Assembly: GCA_013397865.1 (NCBI GenBank)
Contig: VZTI01004543.1
Coordinates: 124,001 to 188,000, forward strand
Length of the DNA stretch: 64,000 bases
From: Struthidea cinerea
Lineage: Eukaryota; Chordata; Aves; Passeriformes; Corcoracidae
Reading direction: 5' to 3'
A program made the position numbers and the translations under genes. The notes below the pieces were generated by a model. The model was given only the letters and a program-made list of their open reading frames with translations, searched no databases and was not told where the DNA came from. Below are positions 48,401 through 64,000 of the stretch, in pieces; the first letter of the stretch is position 1, and each line of letters starts with the position of its first letter.

Positions 48401-49274
48401 TAAGAAAAGCTTGAAATGGGCTTTGAAGGGGTCTGTGTGCCCCTACCCTTCTCTCCTGATGCTGAAACATCATATTAAAAGTCATTTTCCTTTTGACTCG
48501 TCAGGTGCTAACTAAGAAGGTCATAGAAGAATTGAAGCTATTTTGTCACACAGTTGCAAAAGAGAAGGAGATGCTTGAGGTAAGACCAGGCAGTGAGCAC
48601 CAGGTGCTCAGGGTGGTTATTTTGCTCCTCCCAATCCTCCTTTCTCCAGGTGAACCAGACGAAAACCTGCAGTATTCCTCTTTTAATATCAACACACACG
48701 TTAAGGAAACTGTTACTCCCCTTTTAAATAGAGGGATCCACCAGCCTGGTTGTTGTTCTTGAAGTCAGAGCACTTGATTTAAATTGGAAACTGTTGCAGA
48801 GCAGTGACCCTGGGGTAATCTCTGGGGCAACCTAGAAGTGTGCAAACACAAGTGGCTTCAATAATTACTCATATACAGACCAAAACAGTATTTAAATTAC
48901 AGTTCTATAACTCTTGATAAGAAGCCCAAGAACTAAAATATAGTTGTTATAGGAGACTTCCTAAATTTTGGTCATAGATAAATTTACATTTTCCACAAGC
49001 AACCAAGGTAAAAGAAATCCCAGACTTATCTTATTTTGGGAGGAAGAGCTCAGATGCTTTAGCTGGAGCTGGTTTGGGACTTGGCTTTGCTGTTCCTTAC
49101 TCTGGTGTTAGTAAAACGTGGTGTGCACTGACTTCTCCACAGACAGTGATGGCCAAGTGGAAATCGGCACAAGAGGAGAAGCAGCATGCCCTGGAGAAGC
49201 AGTCCTACATCCAAGCTCAAATTAAGGAATGGAAAGCCATACTTGAAGGGCTGGGGAAGCTCCTGGCAATGTGA
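45252..49274 (+). CDS. KNSTRN: KNSTRN (kinastrin/SKAP), complete
   Basis: Eight exons: 45252-45315, 46236-46368, 46513-46569, 46792-46879, 47925-48045, 48341-48399, 48505-48579, 49143-49274; phases agree and the sum is 729 nt, 242 aa (316 in human). Kinastrin works with astrin (SPAG5) at kinetochores and spindle poles to hold microtubule attachments. Visible: an N-terminal SRIP (residues 6-9), a form of the SxIP motif that binds EB1 at microtubule plus ends; a basic, low-complexity region to residue 85; then a coiled coil from about 86 to the end. The coiled-coil blocks LKNKNQLVETLKQQL, MILERRNIDP and IEELKLF, and the ending GKLLAM, parallel human kinastrin as I recall it. The N-terminus is shorter than in human, perhaps like a short mitotic isoform. 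Confidence 0.92.
47020..47185 (+). mobile_element. CR1 LINE internal fragment
   Basis: Decayed RT-terminal region (YKRE.DILDRI then a broken MVKGLE block and LKELGLL) inside KNSTRN intron 4, between exons 4 and 5. Truncated at both ends. Confidence 0.75.
48341..48399 (+). CDS. KNSTRN: KNSTRN exon 6 with two possible acceptors
   Basis: AG dinucleotides end at both 48340 and 48346. Both keep frame and differ by two codons (VT before GSDIEEEEE). Either or both may be used. Confidence 0.7.
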
Positions 49275-49477
49275 GGCACGAGGATGGACTGGTTTTTTTT
49301 TTTTGCTGTTTCATCCCTAGTTCAGTGGTCCCTGTTTGTCAAGCCTATTTCGAGCTAGTCACTGCTCCCCGGCGGGGTAGGGACGGACGGGGGGCTGATG
49401 CAGCAGCGACAGCCGGTTAGCCTTGTGTCGGGCCTTCGCCGCTCTGTTCCGGTCTCTGGTGTTCGTGGGTTTAGTTC

Positions 49478-49483
49478 ATTAAA
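49478..49483 (+). terminator. Possible KNSTRN poly(A) signal
   Basis: ATTAAA about 200 bp after the KNSTRN stop codon, already inside the GC-rich region assigned to the IVD promoter. Confidence 0.45.
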
Positions 49484-49540
49484 GGCGCTGCAAGGACGCG
49501 GGCTCAGCCGCGGCCGGGCCGGGAGGCGGGCGGCGGGGCG

Positions 49541-49816
49541 NNNNNNNNNNNNNNNNNNNNNNNNNNNNNNNNNNNNNNNNNNNNNNNNNNNNNNNNNNNN
49601 NNNNNNNNNNNNNNNNNNNNNNNNNNNNNNNNNNNNNNNNNNNNNNNNNNNNNNNNNNNNNNNNNNNNNNNNNNNNNNNNNNNNNNNNNNNNNNNNNNNN
49701 NNNNNNNNNNNNNNNNNNNNNNNNNNNNNNNNNNNNNNNNNNNNNNNNNNNNNNNNNNNNNNNNNNNNNNNNNNNNNNNNNNNNNNNNNNNNNNNNNNNN
49801 NNNNNNNNNNNNNNNN
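49541..49816. other. Assembly gap (276 N), probably hiding IVD exon 1
   Basis: N run inside a CpG island. IVD exon 1 (mitochondrial targeting peptide) was not found in the flanking sequence, and IVD exon 2 begins with the residues expected right after it. Confidence 0.95.
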
Positions 49817-50167
49817 GGGCGCGGCGGTCCCGGACACGCGGCCCACGGGAGTGACCGCCCGGGCCGGTGCCTGGTGGCGGCCTCGGCCCACGTGGCCCTT
49901 CCCGCTGCTTCGCCACGGAACACGGCACTGCGTAAGCGAACGGCCCCTGCGTCCACGTTGGGCCTGTTGGATCGGCAGTAATCGTCAGAAACGATTGATG
50001 ATCATCAAAGGAACACTTCGGTGGGGTCACGTTACATCCTCCCAAAAGAAGTGTTGCAGCTCTCCCAGCTTGTTCTCCTGCCCAATGGGGCACTTAAAGA
50101 TTTAGGATAATTCCTAGAATCATTGTAGGTTACGGCTTTCCTGCGAGGGACAACGCAGGGGCAACAC

Positions 50168-50401
50168 TGATCTCTCCTCTGGTGACTAGTGACAGGAACC
50201 CAGGGAAGGGCAAGAACTGGGTCGGGGAGGTTTAGGCTGGACTCTGGGAAAAGGCTCTTCTTCCAGAGTGTGGTCGGGCACTGGAACAGCTCCCCAGGGA
50301 ATGGTCACAATGGCTGCCAGAGCTCAAGGAGCATTTGGACAACACTCTCAGGCACAAGGTGAGATTGTTGAAGTGTCCGGTGCAGAGCTGGGAGTTGGAC
50401 T
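50168..50401 (+). mobile_element. CR1 LINE 3' fragment, left half, split by an LTR
   Basis: Matches the conserved CR1 3' region (GGTGACTAGTGACAGG, then GGGCACTGGAACAG, then GAGTTGGAC). The copy breaks off at 50401 and resumes at 51016. Confidence 0.88.
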
Positions 50402-51015
50402 TATTACCGAAAACCTCTGAAAGCGCTGGGAAAAATAAGACTAACACTGTCTTTAGTGTTAGTGAATAAGGCATTACTTTATTCTTGACCAAGAGATATC
50501 TGTGTGGCTGACAAAGTTCCAGCTTCCACACCAACCCAAGACACAAAACTTTTAACATATTTTTAGCAAACAAAGAAATGAATGTTCATTGGTTCTAGGT
50601 TGCATAATTCTCTTTATTAATTAGTATTCCATCCTCTATCAGTTATTGATTTCTCACTCTTCATGCTAATCTGGCCCACTTTCATCAGTCCTTTTATAAT
50701 TTTTTCTCAAATGGGGAGTTTCCAACTTTCCAGGCTTCAGTCTCCTCTGTGTCTTCTGGTCACTCCACCATGTCTTTGAAGGGTCGTAAATTTAAGATCC
50801 CAGGTGTCCAATCTTCAGCTCCTTCAGGCTTTTTTTATTGGAGCTTGTCAGGATTAGTTTTAGCAAACTTAAGGTTTCGGTGATTTAATGATCAGAGTAT
50901 CAATAAGTGTCTGTGAAAAAGAAACTTAAATAGCACCGACTAAAAGTGGGCACACTTACAATTATTTTAAACAGCTAATAAAAAATTAGTTAGCAAAGTT
51001 ACATCATTTCCAACA
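50402..51015 (-). mobile_element. Solo ERV LTR inserted in CR1
   Basis: About 614 bp. On the minus strand it starts TGTTGGAAATGATG at 51015, carries a TATA box (TATAAAAGG near 50695) and AATAAA at 50483-50478 near its end. The 3' end is not a clear CA and no target duplication is obvious. Shares a GAAAGTGGG-type block with the LTR at 19769-20240, so the two may be related families. No retroviral genes adjacent. Confidence 0.7.
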
Positions 51016-51068
51016 GATGATCCTTGTGGGTCCCTTCCAGCTCGGAATGTTCTGTGATTCTATGATCC
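51016..51068 (+). mobile_element. CR1 LINE 3' fragment, right half
   Basis: Continues the CR1 from 50401: GATGATCCTTGTGGGTCCC and then the tail ending TGTGATTCTATGATCC. Confidence 0.88.
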
Positions 51069-52647
51069 TTGGCTTTGCTGTGTTTGGTGTGCAACAGCAG
51101 CCAAGTGCTGACCATTCCAGATGTATTCCCTTCTGCTCCAGGGCTTGGAGTGAAAGGCAGTGTCTTCCCAGGGCTGCTTCACACAGGCTCCTGACAGTGA
51201 AACACTGCAGCTACAGCCTCACTTTCCAGATAATTCTGATGGTGCAAGCATATGGATGCACAAAATAAACTTACTTGTTCTTCTTTCATGCTACAGAATC
51301 ATTCCTTGCCACATTTGTGCTTATGACCTTATCAGCTTGAACTGATGTTTCTTTGTACTTCTATATTCAGCAAGCGTAAAAGAAGGTGTAAAATATTCCT
51401 GTTGTTCCTGTCTGTCTGGTGGAAAAGCTAAAAAAAAAGAGATCAGAAATAATCTTCAGTATTAGTGAAGCTGTGACTTAAAAGCAATATAACTGTTATA
51501 AACTGGCTTAGGGTATCAGGGTTACCTGAGTCCATCCTCAATCTCTAATTGATTAAGATTTTTTTTAAATTACGGTTTTAAGCTTGTTCTAATTTATTTT
51601 AAACTCTTTGCTGAAGTGTAATGCAGTCAGCTTTGTCACAGTGGAAAGATAACTAATGTCTTTTGGGGTTCTTTTTAAGTTTGTAAATCCAGCAATGGGG
51701 AGAAAGCTTGTTTGGTTGTACTGGAACCCAGGGTCTGTGTGACTGTGGAAATTTAACCTATCTTCTCAATTGTTAAAAAGAGGATGCTTACTTTTTGGGG
51801 CTCAGAGAAAGACAGAGGACTGTGGGCATATTTTGGTTTGTTGCTCCTAGGCCTGATACAGGTTCTGGTTTAACAGCTCAGGGTTTCAGTGTCTAAAACT
51901 GTTCCTTCACCAGAATTAATGTGTGGGAATAAAGAACCCAAAAGAAAAAAAATGGGATTATTAAACTCTACCATATAATCCAGACCAAGTTTTTAAATCT
52001 TCCTGTTAAAAACATTTAAGACACTGTATAAATTTTGTTAGTATGTGTATAGACTTCTGTAGAATACGTGTATGTAAGTATTCAGAGTTTAAAATTCAGA
52101 AAAATATTTGGGGTTTTTTAACACTTGGATCAATGAACACTCCTGGTTCTATCAAATTTTCCCACTGTAGGAGGTAGTAAGGTAGATAATGTAGTTCCAA
52201 TTGGACACACAAACATGTTTTAATTAGTATCTCTGCTTATTACAGGCATTTGCCTGTAATTAAGTGGTGCTGTAAGCAGCTACTGGATGGGGTTACCACA
52301 TTATAAACTCAGTTCATCAGCTTCCAAAGTTCCCTGCCCACAAACATGCCTGAAACCCCAGTGCAGGCAGGAGTTCAGGAACATTCTCTCATGTCAGGGT
52401 GCCATTAAGGTTAAATGCTGAGAGAGACTAAAGTACATCAGCTCCTTTTTAAAAGATTCAAAAAATTACCCTTTTATGTGATATTTCAGCCAGTAACCTG
52501 AACCATGGATTTTCTTATGGTCTTGTGCTTCTGGGTTTGGGATGCTGGAGTTGCCTGGTGAGGGAATGTTGGCAAGATCCAGGGGAAGAAGATGAGACTA
52601 TATTCCTGGGATGTAATGGATGTGTTTTTCCTCCCCTCTTTTCCCAG
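51069..52647. other. IVD intron 1, right part
   Basis: AT-rich sequence with no exon or recognisable repeat; poly-A/T patches near 51430 and 51560. Confidence 0.6.
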
Positions 52648-63501
<10,854 letters not shown>

Positions 63502-63895
63502 CGCCACCAGTGCAGAGGCAGCACCGTGACCACCACGAGGCCTTGACCGTGAGGCTGAAATGCCTCCATTCCAGCATCATTGCTTCTGGAACCCCCTCTG
63601 CCTGCTCTGGGAACAGATACTGCTGGACTGGGCTTGGACAAAGAATCAGAGGGTACATGGAAGGAGAAGTGTTTTTTCCCTTTTGTGATCAACCTGATTC
63701 ATGTTGTTCATGAGCTGTTGATTCTCAGCTTTGTAAGGCAGAGGTTCATCCCCCCACCAGGCAGGCTGGCAAGGGGTATGCAGCCACTCCTGCACACAGA
63801 AAGTCAACCCAAACCCATCAAAAAATGGACAATGAGGGAACAACTTTGTTCTTTCCAAAAAGCCGAGTGCCATTAAACAGTTAGAATTCAGCATA
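63502..63895 (+). other. IVD: IVD 3' UTR with poly(A) signal
   Basis: Non-coding sequence after TAA. The variant signal ATTAAA at 63872-63877 suggests cleavage near 63890-63900. No AATAAA is seen before the window ends. Confidence 0.6.
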
Positions 63896-63898
63896 TTG

Positions 63899-63938
63899 CC
63901 ATTGGAAGGTGAAACTTCCTGCTGTGACCTTCCAATGG
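63899..63938. repeat. Perfect 12-bp inverted repeat after IVD
   Basis: CCATTGGAAGGT (63899-63910) and ACCTTCCAATGG (63927-63938) with a 16-nt loop, just beyond the predicted poly(A) site. Confidence 0.85.
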
Positions 63939-64000
63939 GATTAATGCCTTCCATTGTGGGAACTTGACACCAACCACATCATGGGGTTGCTATCATGAAT

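Larger units (their letters stand above)
49370..49960 (+). promoter_or_regulatory. CpG-island promoter of IVD
   Basis: GC-rich, CpG-dense sequence on both sides of the gap, starting about 100 bp after the KNSTRN stop codon. No TATA box seen in the sequenced part. Confidence 0.65.

Noticed and set aside
49398..50105. Long frames on both strands across the IVD promoter gap
   Set aside because: Held open by N bases; none joins IVD exon 2 in frame with a visible donor.

Overview
The window is vertebrate nuclear DNA, almost certainly from a bird and perhaps a songbird. Evidence: short exons with GT-AG introns; CR1 LINE tails ending in the ATTCTATG motif; ERV-type LTRs; and assembly gaps (N) inside two GC-rich promoters, a common defect of bird assemblies. 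Four protein-coding genes are recognised, in the same order and orientation that I recall for human 15q15.1: CCDC9B (minus), then DISP2, KNSTRN and IVD (all plus).

Layout. Positions 375-13806 carry CCDC9B on the minus strand. Six exons join in frame with certainty and a seventh, at 375-449, is likely; the 3' end lies beyond the left edge. Two consecutive exons (9577-9741 and 6252-6401) look like a tandem duplicate. Its 5' end may extend to a TATA/GATA promoter and first exon near 17846-18014, which would place an upstream ORF over the CCDC9B start codon. Positions 13840-24765 are mostly non-coding, with a CR1, a solo LTR with 4-bp target duplication, and a histidine-rich ORF behind a good splice acceptor at the position where mammals have PHGR1. 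Positions 25039-43376 hold an apparently complete eight-exon DISP2 (1477 aa in my model). Positions 45252-49274 hold an eight-exon KNSTRN (242 aa). Positions 52648-63501 hold IVD exons 2-12; exon 1 was not found and probably lies in the N gap at 49541-49816.

Functions are unrelated: a coiled-coil protein of unknown role (CCDC9B), a Dispatched-family RND membrane protein (DISP2), a mitotic spindle/kinetochore adaptor (KNSTRN) and a mitochondrial leucine-catabolic flavoenzyme (IVD). The last three are packed head to tail, and the KNSTRN 3' end runs into the IVD CpG island.

No bacterial-type system, CRISPR array or other wholly new system was seen. The most useful leads are the CCDC9B exon duplication, the TATA/GATA upstream exon with its overlapping uORF, the histidine-rich ORF, a GC-AG intron in IVD, a perfect 12-bp stem just before a DISP2 splice acceptor, and an LTR nested inside a CR1. 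All exon joins were made by hand from splice signals and reading phase; no alignment was run.
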